From: Zizania palustris
Taxonomy: Eukaryota; Streptophyta; Magnoliopsida; Poales; Poaceae
NCBI GenBank assembly: GCA_019279435.1
Contig: JAAALK010000082.1
Coordinates: 18,877,116-18,941,115, forward strand
Direction: 5' to 3'
Length of the DNA: 64,000 nucleotides
The translations under genes and the position numbers were made by a program. This document shows, in pieces, positions 23,814 to 35,100 of the stretch. Positions within the stretch are counted from its first letter, which is position 1; every line of letters begins with the position of its first letter. The notes under the pieces are model-generated. The model did no database searches. It saw only the letters and a program-made list of their open reading frames with translations, and was not told where the DNA came from.

Positions 23814-25827
23814 TGTCACGGGGGATAAAGGACAGACCCTTGCAGCCTGGGCCTTGGTCAACCCAAGTTAGAGTTTGGATTAGATTAAATCAGATTAAGA
23901 GTTGGATTAGATTAAGTTTTTGTTTTCTGTTAAGTAGTTAAGATTTTTGTTGTTAGATTAGATCAGCCTTGTGCCTATATAAATAAGGTTGATGCATTAT
24001 ATAGGGTTGATGCACTAGGGTTATTATCGAGTATTCAGTTTGGCTTGTGCCTTTCTTGTATCCCTCCCTTTTTGTCGCATTGTCGCAACGGCGCCGCCGC
24101 GACGGAGAGGTCCAGGCCCTCGATGTCAAGCCCGGGAATAATACCTTCCCTGTCCTAAGAAAAAGTAGGGTACACAATAACAAATAGATACAATAGAGTT
24201 TCACGTGGATTAAAAGTAATTACACATAGTTGTATTCATGGCCTAAACGGCCTGAACAAAGATTACTAAGTAAAACACAAGTAGTGGATAACGGTCTTTT
24301 TCCCACAAGCGCTCAAGTGTGGTTAAGCCTCACGCCTTCTCTTCGTCTTCATCTGTGTAGATCCCTTCAACTTCTGGAAAGGTTTGAAATAATGGGCTAA
24401 GTACATTGGTACTCAATAAGCCACCCGAAATGATAAAAATAATGCAAGGGAATAACAAGGATGACATAATAGGGTTCATTTGCATAAAGCTAATTTTCAG
24501 TTAAAACACTTGTAAAACATCTACAAGTAATAAAGATTGTACTATGAACAAGTTACAATCCAAGCAGTGCACCAGCATTGACAGGTTACCACCACTTGCA
24601 GGATCCTTAGATCTCATCCCAACCATCATACTAGAATTAAAGTGGAAGGTTATTCTAACTGTGAAAACATCACTTTGCTCGCCCTTGACCGTGGGCTTGG
24701 CTATTCGAATAGATTTTAACTCTGATCAGAGATGTACAACTTTACCCAGAAGACACAGTCTTGGTTAACGTTAGTATACCACCATGGTACCCCGACCCAA
24801 GCCCCATGCTAAAGCCCATCATATACCGTACAAACATACAAACACCCGCTAAGGTTTCGCTTTCCGTAGGGCCAACTTTAGTCGAGTAAGCCCCCTCTTG
24901 CACCAAGTGACATTCAAGCCTAAGGGCGCGCGCGACTCATCACAAATCGTCACCCATCATACCACTGGTGTTGTAAGCAAGTACAAGTAATAATATAAGC
25001 CGGGTCGTACTCATTAGACTTATGTAGTACGAAAGTGCATTGCAACAGTGGCCACGGACCGGTCTTTAATCGTCATGGGTGCAACATCTCAAAATACTAG
25101 CATGCACCCACGACTAGTCTTTTTCAATATTTTAATTGGTCAAAATTTAACCCAAACCACTAACGGTAGTAACCTACCGTAGGGTACAATTTAATCGACA
25201 TGAAAGATAGAACATTTGTCATTAAAGAAGTGAATAATTACCCATTTAAAAAGTCTAGTTAAACTAAGCATGACAAAACAATATTTCTTATATCGATCAA
25301 CCCAATCCTTATTAAGGTACGAGCTGAACCAAAATTTACCTAGGTTGATAAAAGACATGGTAATATTTGGACAGACCATAAATTTGTTCGCGAGAGGGGT
25401 GGCGGTTCCGGCGTTGTGGGAGCGGCCTCGACGCGACGTGGGCGATGGGGGGAGTGGAATGGCCGACACGGTTGCCATGGGAGGTGGTGGTTCGTGCATG
25501 GTGGGAGTGGGAGAGAGAGAAAAGAGAGGAGGGTGGGAGGAAGGAGATGATATGTGGGTCCTACGCGTAAGTGAGATAGAAAACCTAAAGGGAGAATTTT
25601 TTTAAAAAAAAATAAAAATAAGTATAAAATTCTGGAAAAATAACTTTTCATAATCTGAATTACTTTATGAAAATCCAAAATATTATTATTATTATATTTT
25701 TTATTTCTATTTTTAATTTATTCATGTTTTTTTAAATGTGGGCGTTACACTCGACCATCTACATCTTTTAAATATAGTTTGAGACGATTAGTACCTACCA
25801 ATTTCGTGGAAACCTGTGCCGGTGACA
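23814..25827 (+). repeat. 5' LTR of element D, split by a solo LTR
   Basis: The pieces are 23814-24123 and 25755-25827, colinear with the right LTR at 40460-40832. A TATA box TATATAAATA is at about 23976-23985. After 25827 comes TGGTATCAGGAG, a near match to the initiator tRNA-Met primer site. Confidence 0.85.
24124..25749 (-). mobile_element. Solo LTR of a gypsy element related to C
   Basis: 1626 bp with TG...CA ends (TGTCAAGCCC and GGGCGTTACA), flanked by a perfect 5-bp duplication CTCGA (24119-24123 and 25750-25754). An inner block near 24,670 (CGCCCTTGACCGTGGGC, then CTCTGATCAGAGATGTAC) matches the LTR of element C near 50,230 on the same strand, so it is a cousin of C. No internal region remains, as after recombination between two LTRs. 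Confidence 0.88.
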
Positions 25828-25925
25828 ACTTGGTATCAGGAGACACAAGTTCTGCTTCCGCCACCACGACTACGCAATTTGATCTCAACATTGGCAACCC
25901 GATCGAGATCGTGCTGCAAGCCATC

Positions 25926-26370
25926 ATGAAGCGCTTGGACAGTCTCGACGAGAAAGTACAGAAACTCCTACCGCTTCATGAGAAGGTTGCGACGCTAGAA
26001 GAAACAGTTCGCCCACACGATCAACAACAACAAGAGTTATGTGCAGCGGTTGTTCGACTCGAGGCAGCACTGAACAACAACCCAGCAGCACAGCAGCAAG
26101 CCCCAGGACATGGGCCACTACCAGCAGCAACGAAACAACGGGATAATCCCCCTCAGGTGCTCACAGGCGGCCACCAGGGAGGAGGGCGGCGGAACCATAG
26201 CCAGGCCGACGACGAGAACGGCGGCCAGGGGGACTTATCGCCACACCACCAGGGAGGGGGGCGGCAGAACCCTAGCCAGGCCGACGACGAGGAGAACGGC
26301 GGCCAGGGAACTCACTGCCACACCACCAGGGAGAGGGACGACTGAATCCTCGTCAGGCCAATGACAACGA
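25926..26370 (+). pseudogene. Element D gag, 5' part
   Basis: This is the start of the gag of D. The likely first ATG is at 25926 (MKRLDSLDEKVQ), followed by a heptad-like coiled coil and then a Gln/Gly/Asp-rich low-complexity tract. A TGA near 26,343 ends this frame just before the copia insertion. The last 328 bp are repeated at 38958-39285. The frame continues in pieces from 39286. Confidence 0.7.
26043..26370 (+). repeat. 328-bp gag segment, left copy
   Basis: Direct repeat of 38958-39285, the same length, with about four base differences by eye. It ends exactly where the LTR of copia E begins (AACGA then TGTAAGACC). It is far too long to be a target duplication. Confidence 0.92.
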
Positions 26371-28347
26371 TGTAAGACCGAAAGTAGCGACCAGAGGGGG
26401 GGTGAATGGGCGCCTTAAAAAAATTCTTTCGAATCAATGGCTTGTTCTAAATACCCAACGCTCCTCTAAAGACTAAGCAGCAGAAAATAAACAGATAGCC
26501 TAAGTCTAAAGTTATCTAGCCTAGGAGCAACTGAGGTTTAAACAGAGAAATACCAAAACAGTGCAACTAGGCAGATGAACAAAGCATACTAGACGTGTCA
26601 GGCTAGACTTCTCAATGAAATGATCTAAGTATATATAAAGTGAGATGAGAAGTTACTGTTCAGATTTCTCCTGTTCGGAACTCGGCGAAGCCTGCTTCGC
26701 CCGTCGAGGTCTGCTTCGGAGATGGTTGTCGAAGCCTGCTTCGGAGGTCGGTTGCGAGGCCTGCCGAAGGCTGTTGGAAATGCCGAAGGTGTTTTGATCT
26801 AGCCTAGTTCTAAGTATGACATAGTCGGAGCCTGCTTCGAAGTATGTACTTCGAAGGCAAGGTTTCGAACACAGCTTCGAACCAAATGCTTCGAAGCTAA
26901 ACCATCGAACAGAAAACTTCGAACGCAACACAGACGGACAACCTTCGAAGAAGTCGGAAGCAAAAATACTGAGCGAAGTCTAACAGAAGAACAAGCTCCG
27001 AAGCCAACTTCGAAACCCGTCGAAGTGTGGACTTTGAAGAGCTCGAGTCGGAGCAACTTCGCACAGACGTTCGAAGTATGAGACGCTGTCAGTTCAAAAA
27101 GTACTTCGAAGTTATCATCTCAGAACACAAAACGAAGTTCGAAACTCTACCGAATCCTTTGAGTCGAAGCACACCCTTCGAACAGCTTAGACCCGAGGAA
27201 AAACTTCGCAAGGATTGTCGAAGTATGTTAGGCTAGAAGACAGCACAGAAATATACATCGAAGCTATCAGCACGGAGTGAAGTCGAATAACGAAGCCTTT
27301 AAAATGTCAGGTCGATGCCTGCTTCGCGGAGCTGAGGGACTTCGAATAGAGAGAGAAAAAGTGGCTTCGCAGAAACAGTCAAAAAGGCATTCAATCCAGT
27401 CTGTTTCAATCAAAAAGCTACGCTGAAAAAGCAGAGCAGGTACTTGTGTACTGTTGCCACAGAAAAAGTAGTACTACTTGCAACAGCAAGAACTAGCACT
27501 ACTTGCGTGAAGAACACATGCAACAGAGACATCCTCAGGAATAAAATCAACACAGCACAACAAACCGAAGCTTCTTGAATCAGAGGAATCAATGCACACA
27601 CCTCAACAAAGAACAAAAGATTCAATCTCACAGGGGCAAAGTAAATGCAAGGCAAAAAGGAACGAACCAGTGCCTGACGGCGGACACAGGAGAGAGAACG
27701 CAGGAGACAAAATGACCCAATAGATTAAAAAGTGAATTCTGGAAGGGGTAGTCCAAACCCTAGGGATTGGGGTCCTATTTATAGGCTGCCCAACACTAGG
27801 AATATTCTACCAGCCCTTTAGGGTTTTTACAGACTCAAGAATAAAGGAAAAGACTCTACTGCCCTTAGGTATTTTTACAGACACGACTGACTGACTGTGG
27901 GCCTAGAGTTACAGATGACTTATCCGGAAGCTAAGCTTTCATAGCGACTACAGCTTCTCTTTTGGACAGTCCGATACAAAATCAACGGTTGTCAGTTTTG
28001 CGCCGAAACTGACAAAGCCTCCACCGACTTTGCACCAGGTACCCGGATTGGGCCGGCCCGACTCCGTAGCTCTCTCAGCCCAGCAATCGCTCACCGCCCG
28101 TGTACCTGAGTCAGTCCTGGTCAACAGCCCAGTGGGTCTTCTACTGCTTCTGGCCCATGCACCCGGATTGGGCCAGCCCGACTTCGCAGCCTCCTCTGCC
28201 CGACAGTCGCTCGCTGCCCGTGTACCTGAGTCACACGCGGCCCATAAAACAGCAGATCTCTTCTTCTTCTGTCCTCTTTGACTATCGTTGACAATGACTC
28301 ATCACTTCTGGAGCCATGAGGCCCACGCTATTCAGCATGGCTCCTCA
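26371..28347 (-). repeat. 3' LTR of element E
   Basis: 1977 bp, starting TGTAAGACCG (one base different from the B terminus) and ending GGCTCCTCA. It is homologous to the B LTRs throughout but more diverged in the TTCGAA-rich block. Confidence 0.92.
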
Positions 28348-29674
28348 ATCTCCCCCTTGATGAGTGCATTGTCAACACTCCTCTTCTTCAGCTCTTCAGC
28401 ACCTGCAAGCAAATGTGGAAACACGAAAACAAAAAACACAAGAAAACAAAGAAGAAGAAAAAATAAGGTAAAAGTTTAACCCTAATGACCAAAAGCCGAA
28501 CAAAAGCAAGAAGCGGTCATTATGGTTAACCAAAACGTAAAAGCTCAAAATGAGTGCGATTTCAGAACAACAAGGATATCAACAGAGTAAGAACTCCCTC
28601 CTTAAACTCTGATCCCAAATTTTCTCCCCTTTGTTGACAAGTGAACTCATCAAGCACTCAAAAGAGACACAGGCTCCCCCTGAAATGCAACTCCTCGTCA
28701 AAATATGCAGTGAATTCAACTGGAGTGCATAAGGAGTGTAGAAAGCATGCTTCTCAGATATGATTGACTACAATTACAACATCTAACAGATACAACAAAA
28801 GACATACTGTAACGATACATGACAAGATCAGTGCAACAGATGATATCTAAAGAAAGTCATTTGCACGCATTTTTCAGTTTTTGCAAACAAAAACATCACC
28901 ACATGTTCCAATAAACACGCAAGGTAAAGGATGAGATGCAAAAGCTAACTGATATCTACCAAGATAAGCATTGTCCAAAACAAAGTGCTTCAGCAAACTT
29001 GTTATTATTTCAATTTTCAAGCTTTTTCTTTTCCCTTTTTCATTTTTGCCAGGGGTTATTTGCATGTCAAACCTTATGCTGACCGACCAAGTCAAGCCTA
29101 GGCCAGAACTGGACCATCAGAAGCTTAAGACATTGGTCTTGGCATACACTACAGTGTCCTAGTTCATACCAAAGTGCTATGGTACGCAGTCCAGAACAAT
29201 GCAATGCGACAAGACAAATCCACCTGGATCTTTTCAATTTTAAGCATAAAAAGGCATGGAATTTTCATTTCTCTGGTTTTTCATTATTTTATAGCACATT
29301 TCCATGATTAAAGCATACAGATGTCCAAGTTGCATATTTGCATCCAAGTCAGGAACTAGCTACGAGACATGTAACAGATAGCAAGAACATTCAGCCTACG
29401 CATGCTAGTTATCAGAAGCAATGGTGATCATTTTTCAATTTTAAAGCATAAACAGCCATGCATATGACAGATATCAGACTTATCAAGCAAACTGAGACAA
29501 GACATGATCATTGACAAGTAATCAAAAGCATGTACCAGCTAGAATAAGTAAAGAAGTTCAATCATATAACAGAAGCAGCTCTAAAGTGTGATATGTGAAT
29601 ATGCAAGATATGAACACACACAAAAAAAGGCTCAAGAAACGAGTAAAGAAGAAATAAAACTGATGCAAAATATC
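28348..29674 (-). other. Polypurine cluster and non-coding 3' part of element E
   Basis: The polypurine tract next to the LTR (AAGGGGGAGA on the minus strand) and further G-rich tracts to about 28,700 match those of B. The rest is AT-rich with no gene-like frame. Confidence 0.8.
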
Positions 29675-32600
29675 CTAAAAAGGATACACAACACCCAAAT
29701 CCCCTCGTAAACGCTCAAATGTAGACTGATCTAGGGGTTTGGTGAAAATAGCAGCCAACTGATGATGGGTATCAACATGAACAAGGTCAATGACACCTTT
29801 CTCATATTGATCCCACAGAAAGTGAAAGCGCACATCAATGTGTTTGGTTTTTGAATGGAGACACGGGTTTTTCCCTACACTAATAGCACTGGTGCTGTCG
29901 CAAAACAATGGAACCCTGGTAGGAAAGAACAACCCAAAATCTCGTAGAGTGGAAATCATCCAAACCAACTGTGAGCAGCAGCTAGCAGCAGCTATGTACT
30001 CAGCCTCTGTGGTCGAAAGAGCAACTCCAGATTGCTTTCGAGATGACCAAGACACAAGAGACGAACCAAGAAACTGGCAGGAACCGGAAGTCGACTTGCG
30101 ATCCAACCGGCACCCACCAAAGTCGGCATCCGAAAAGCCAGATAAATCAAGAGATGATGATGCTGAATAGTAAAGACCGAGATCGGGCGCATAAGTGAGA
30201 TACCTGAAGATGCGCTTGACAGCCTGCCGATGAGACGCGCGTGGTGAAGACTGGAAACGCGCGCAAAGTCCCACGGCGAACTGTATGTCCGGTCTTGTCG
30301 CCGTTAAGTATAACAGCGAACCGATCATCCCTCGAAACTCTCTTTCATTGACCTTGACGCCGCTCTCGTCCTTGTCCAGACCCCCAGATGTGCCCATCGG
30401 GGTCATCTGCGGCTTCAACTCACCACCAAAGTCAAATTTCTTAAGCATGTCGCGAGTGTACTTACCTTGGTGGATGAAGGTGCCGTCCTTGGTCTGCTTG
30501 ATCTGGAGCCCTAAGAAGTACTTGAGCTCACCCATGAGGCTCATCTCAAACTCATTGTGCATCTGCTCAGAAAACTTGGACACAAGATCATTAGTAGTAC
30601 CGCTAAAAATAATATCGTCCACGTAAATCTGAGCAACTAAAAAATCTGAAGCATCTCTGAGCAAGAAAAGAGTTTTGTCCATAGAACCCATCACAAAGCC
30701 CTTTCCCAACAAAAATTGCTTTAACCGGTCATACCAAGCCCTGGGGGCTTGCTTCAACCCGTATAAAGCTTTGTGCAACTTAAAAACATGTCGAGGAAAC
30801 TTAGGGTTCTCAAAACCGGGGGGCTGCATAACATAAACTTCCTCCTCTATGAACCCGTTCAGAAAGGCACTCTTAACGTCCATTTGAAAAAGCCTAAAAC
30901 CCTTCGAAGCGGCAAAAGCTAAGAGAATACGAATGGACTCAAGACGAGCAACAGGAGCGAAGGTTTCTTCAAAATCAATACCTTCTTTTTGGCAAAAACC
31001 CTGGGCAACCAGTCGAGCTTTGTTGCGCACCACAACCCCATCTTCTCCTTATTTGTTCTTGAATACCCACTTGGTGCCTATGGGGTTGCATCCTGGTGGC
31101 GGCTCAACTAGTGTCCAAACCCGATTGCGGACAAAGTTCTCAAGCTCTTCTTGCATAGCATTAATCCAATTGGAATCAGAAAGAGCATGAGAAACGTCTC
31201 TGGGCTCAAAAGATGCAACAAACGTAGATTCAGCTAACACAGCGAGAGAGGTAGAAGAACGCAAAGTCCTCTCAGTCAAATCACCTATGATGAGCTCTGA
31301 GGGATGGTCACGCTGGACTGCTCGGGTTCCCTGGTGAACTGAAGTCACCTCACCGGAGTCAGCAGCAGGCACCTCTGGACTCGACTGAGGGGGCTCGATC
31401 GTAGTGGAAGAAGTGATCAGAGGTCCGCCCTCATCCTCAGTCGATGTCTCAGAAGGTGTGAGCTCTGCGGGGGATGCAGAAGGCCCACCCTCATCAGCAG
31501 CTGGAGTATCCTCATCTTCCTCGAAGATGGACTCTTCGAGCTCATCATCACCAGAAAGCTCAAAAGAAGGAGTCAAAGAAGGCAAGGACTCATCAAAAGA
31601 AACCTCACAAGTCTCGACAAGCAGCTGGGATTCGAGGTTCCAAACACGAAAACCTCGAGAATGCAAAGCGTAGCCAAGAAAAACACCATCCCAGCAACGA
31701 GACTCAAACTTGTCCAAATGCCCTCCCTTCTTGAGCACAAAGCACTTGCAGCCAAACGCTCGCAAGTGGCTCACCTTGGGCTGTCTGCCAAACCGCAATT
31801 CATATGATGTCTTACCAAGGTAAGCTCTAAGAAAGATGCGGTTGGCCAGATAGCAAGCCGTGTTCATGGCTTCAGCCCAAAAACGCTAGGAGTCCTATGC
31901 TCATCGAGCATCGTCCTGGCCATCTCGACTAGCGTGCGGTTCTTTCGTTCCACAACGCCATTCTGTGGGGGAGTGTAAGGAGAAGAAAACTGATGGTCCA
32001 GACCCTGAACAATACAGAAGCTGACGAACTGAGAGTTCTTGAACTCAGAGCCGTTGTCGGAGCGAATTGCTCGCATTCGACCATTGTTCTCATTCTTCAG
32101 CTTCAAAATCAGGTCATGAACAAACTGAAAAGTTTCGTCCTTAGACTCCAAAAAGAAAACCCACGAGAATCGAGAAAAATCGTCAATAATTACAAGTGCA
32201 TACCACTTCCCACCGACTGAGCGTACCCGAGCTGGACCTATAGTATCCAAATGTAAAAGCTCGCCCGGATACGAAGTCATCACCTGAGTCACAGGTGAGT
32301 GAGAAGCGGCAACCATTTTCCCATGACGACAGGGATGACAAACTAGATCATTCTCCATCTTAAGCTTGGGCAATCCTCGGATGAGGTCCATAGAGCTTAA
32401 CCTGACTACCAGAGCTCAGAAGAAGATCCAGCAATCAAACAGCGAGAAGGGCCAAAAGAACTAGAGAAGTCAATTTGAAAAACTTTGCCGAATGGTAAAA
32501 TCTGGCAAATCAAAGACCCTCTAGAATCAACCACAGAAGAATTTCCCTTCTTAAAACGCACTTCCAAACCATCCTCAAGAAGTTGCGAAACAGAAATCAA

Positions 32601-32825
32601 GTTGAAGTTCAAATTTTTAACCAAAGCAACATTCTTCAAAGAGAAATGATCTGAAATGCGAATTGAGCCTATGCCACTTACTTTCCCTTGACCGCTGTTC
32701 CCGAACGTGATGTATTCTTTGGAGCTCGGGGTAGTGAGACTGGAGAACCATCTGCGATGTCCCGTCATGTGGCGAGAACATCCTGAGTCCATGATCCAAA
32801 CATCCTCCAGTCCCCGGTCCTGCAC
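29675..32825 (-). pseudogene. Element E pol, several lesions
   Basis: RT and RNase H are open from 31033 to 29675 (452 residues) with YVDD near 30,625 and the RNase H motif SDADFGG near 30,125. Upstream, a TAA at about 31,046-31,048 stops the frame where B has glutamine. A one-base deletion near 31,887 shifts frame in integrase. A deletion of roughly 45 bp near 32,407 removes part of the segment before integrase. The protease start (DSGCSRHMTG) is near 32,780. Compared with B, the 3' half is better kept and the 5' half is worse. Confidence 0.9.
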
Positions 32826-34610
32826 AATCAGTGGCTGTAAGTGGGAGCAAATGGTCCGGCACCAGGTTTAGCAAAAGAGCTAAACCAGTGTCGAGCCATC
32901 TGCTCAAAAGATGGAAAGCGAAAACCATCATGAAAGTTTGGACCAAAATGCGGCTCAAGGCGCGGTCCTCGGTTCTACCTAAAGCCTCGGCTACGAGGTC
33001 CAGGACCGTAGCCAAAACGGCCTGGAGCCCTGCCGGAACGAACACCACCAACTGGAGCACGGGCAAGAAAGCCGTCTCCTCTACCACCACCTACACGACG
33101 CGGCCTGGCCTCCAGCCTCTCCCCGCGTCGAGGAACACGCAGTCTACTACCCTGCTGGTAGAACTGCTCCTGACCATTACGAGCCCTCTTTGCTCTCTCA
33201 ACCCGCTTCCTCCTGAAGCAAAACTCCGCAAGATGCCCGTCTCTCTGACAGTACTCACAATGATAGGTGGGCTTCTTGGGATGTGGTTGAGGCTTGGGAT
33301 GTTTGGGCTTGGTAGTGTTTGGTGTGGTCTTCTTGGGTTGAGAGGGTCCAGGAAGAGAGTCTAGAGAAGAGTGGAGGTGTTTGGGCTTAGGAACCCAGAT
33401 AGGTTTCTTGGGTGGAGCTTTGGGTGGTTCATGAATCACTCCATCCTTGGGCTGACAAGCCTGGGAGGTCTCAGTGGAGTGAGTCTTGGGATACCTCTGC
33501 TCTGGGGTCATTTTGCTCCACTCCACTGTCCGGCTAATGGCACTCTCAAAGTCAGCCTTGGTGTAGGTGTAACCTACTCCAAACCCATCCTGCCTTTTGA
33601 ACTGTTGGATCATCATGCCGAGCTGAGGCTCTCTAGCACTGATCCAACTCAGGATGGAACGGAGGTAAAAGTTCTCATTCTGAGAATCTGCTAGCTCCTC
33701 TCTCAAGGCAGCTAGAACCTCCACCTGAGACAAGCAGGTCTCACACTCACTCTCTGCTTGGACAGACTTTTCGGCTTTCAGCTTGATCAACTCCATTCTA
33801 AGAGACAGACAGTTCTCACAGACAGTGGGTGGAACTGACAGTGTCTCAAGCTCTAGCCTAGTTTGGGCAAGCTCAGCTCTCACTCTCTCCAAATCACCCA
33901 AATGCACATCGCCCTTGGCTTTCAGCTCAGCTAAGACAGCTAGATGAGATGGGCAATCAGCACAGGGTGCGACGACAGTGGCTTGAGCATCTTTCAGCTC
34001 TAGCTGAGCGCTTTCAAGCTCAGTGGCCAAAGCGACCCTCTCATCAACCCTTTCTGTGTACCTGGACTTCAGAGTCAACAGGTCACACAGAAGCACCTCA
34101 CACTTCGGGCACTCACTGCTATCACCCAAGCAAGGGGAAGAAGATAGACTCTCAATTCTGCCGTTGGCCACGGCAAGCTCACTTTCTAACTCATCTATCC
34201 TCTTCTTAGCCCCCCTAAGCAGTTTTTCCCGATACTTTAACTCCTGACGATTGCTCTCAAGTAAATCAACAATTTCTCGTTCATAGGATGATACCTTGTT
34301 GTCGTCGTCGTCGGAGTCATCGGAGGAGCTCTTTTCTTCCATTGTTGTCACGGCGTCGCCTAGGCGACGCCTAGGCGCCGACTAGGCGTCCAGGCGGTGG
34401 CCGCCGGACGCCTAGCTGAAACGCCTCGCCTGGATCTGTCCAGGCGCCCGCCTGGACTGTCTAGGCGTCGCCCATGGCGCCTAGGCGGTCGCCGGGAGAC
34501 TCTGGGCGGGCGCCTAGGGTCTGTGAGTATATTTTCTAAGCCCGTGCTCTGCTTTCAGTCTTCCCTTGCGCCGCCGCCCGTGCCCAGCCCCTTTCTGCTT
34601 TCGGTCTTCC

Positions 34611-34745
34611 CTTGCGCCGCCGCCCACCGGCTGCCGGAGCTGCTCCCGTGCCTTGCGCCGCCGCCCACCGGCTGCCGGAGCTGCTCCCGTGCCTTGCGCC
34701 GCCGCCCACCGGCTGCCGGAGCTGCTCCCGTGCCTTGCGCCGCCG
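34611..34745 (+). repeat. 41-bp minisatellite in the hAT 5' region
   Basis: Three full copies and a partial one, starting at 34611, 34652, 34693 and 34734, each beginning CTTGCGCCGCCG. It lies in the GC-rich leader between the left end and the transposase start. The frames through it are low-complexity and not taken as genes. Confidence 0.88.
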
Positions 34746-35100
34746 GCCGGCCAGATCTCTGCAACTGCGCTGCTTCCCCTTGCGCAGTTGCGCCGCCCGG
34801 CCACTGGCCGCCCGGCCACCGGCCGCCCGGCCGCCTCCCCTGTGCTCCCCGAGCCCTGACTCAACCGCCACGCAAAAACCCTAGCTCGCTCCCCTGTGGC
34901 CTGACTCAACAGTGCTCCCTCCCCTGTGCTCCTCGGCTCCCCTGTGCTCCCCTGTGCTCCCTGGCTGTGCTCCCCGGCTGTGCTCCCTCCCCTGTGCTCC
35001 CTTAGTACTGCAGTAGTGCAGCAGGCAGCAAGGCAAGCAGTACTGCAGTATTTTTTCAGCCTAGCAGGCAGCAAGCCAACAAAGGCAAGGGGGCAGCACA

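Noticed and set aside
26366..26370. AACGA as target duplication of copia E
   Set aside because: The right side has AACGA only as part of the 328-bp copied segment, so it cannot be used as an independent duplication.
34397..35005. Long open frames on both strands in the GC-rich leader of the hAT
   Set aside because: They are low-complexity Pro/Ala/Arg products of a 41-bp repeat and GC-rich sequence, with no domain.
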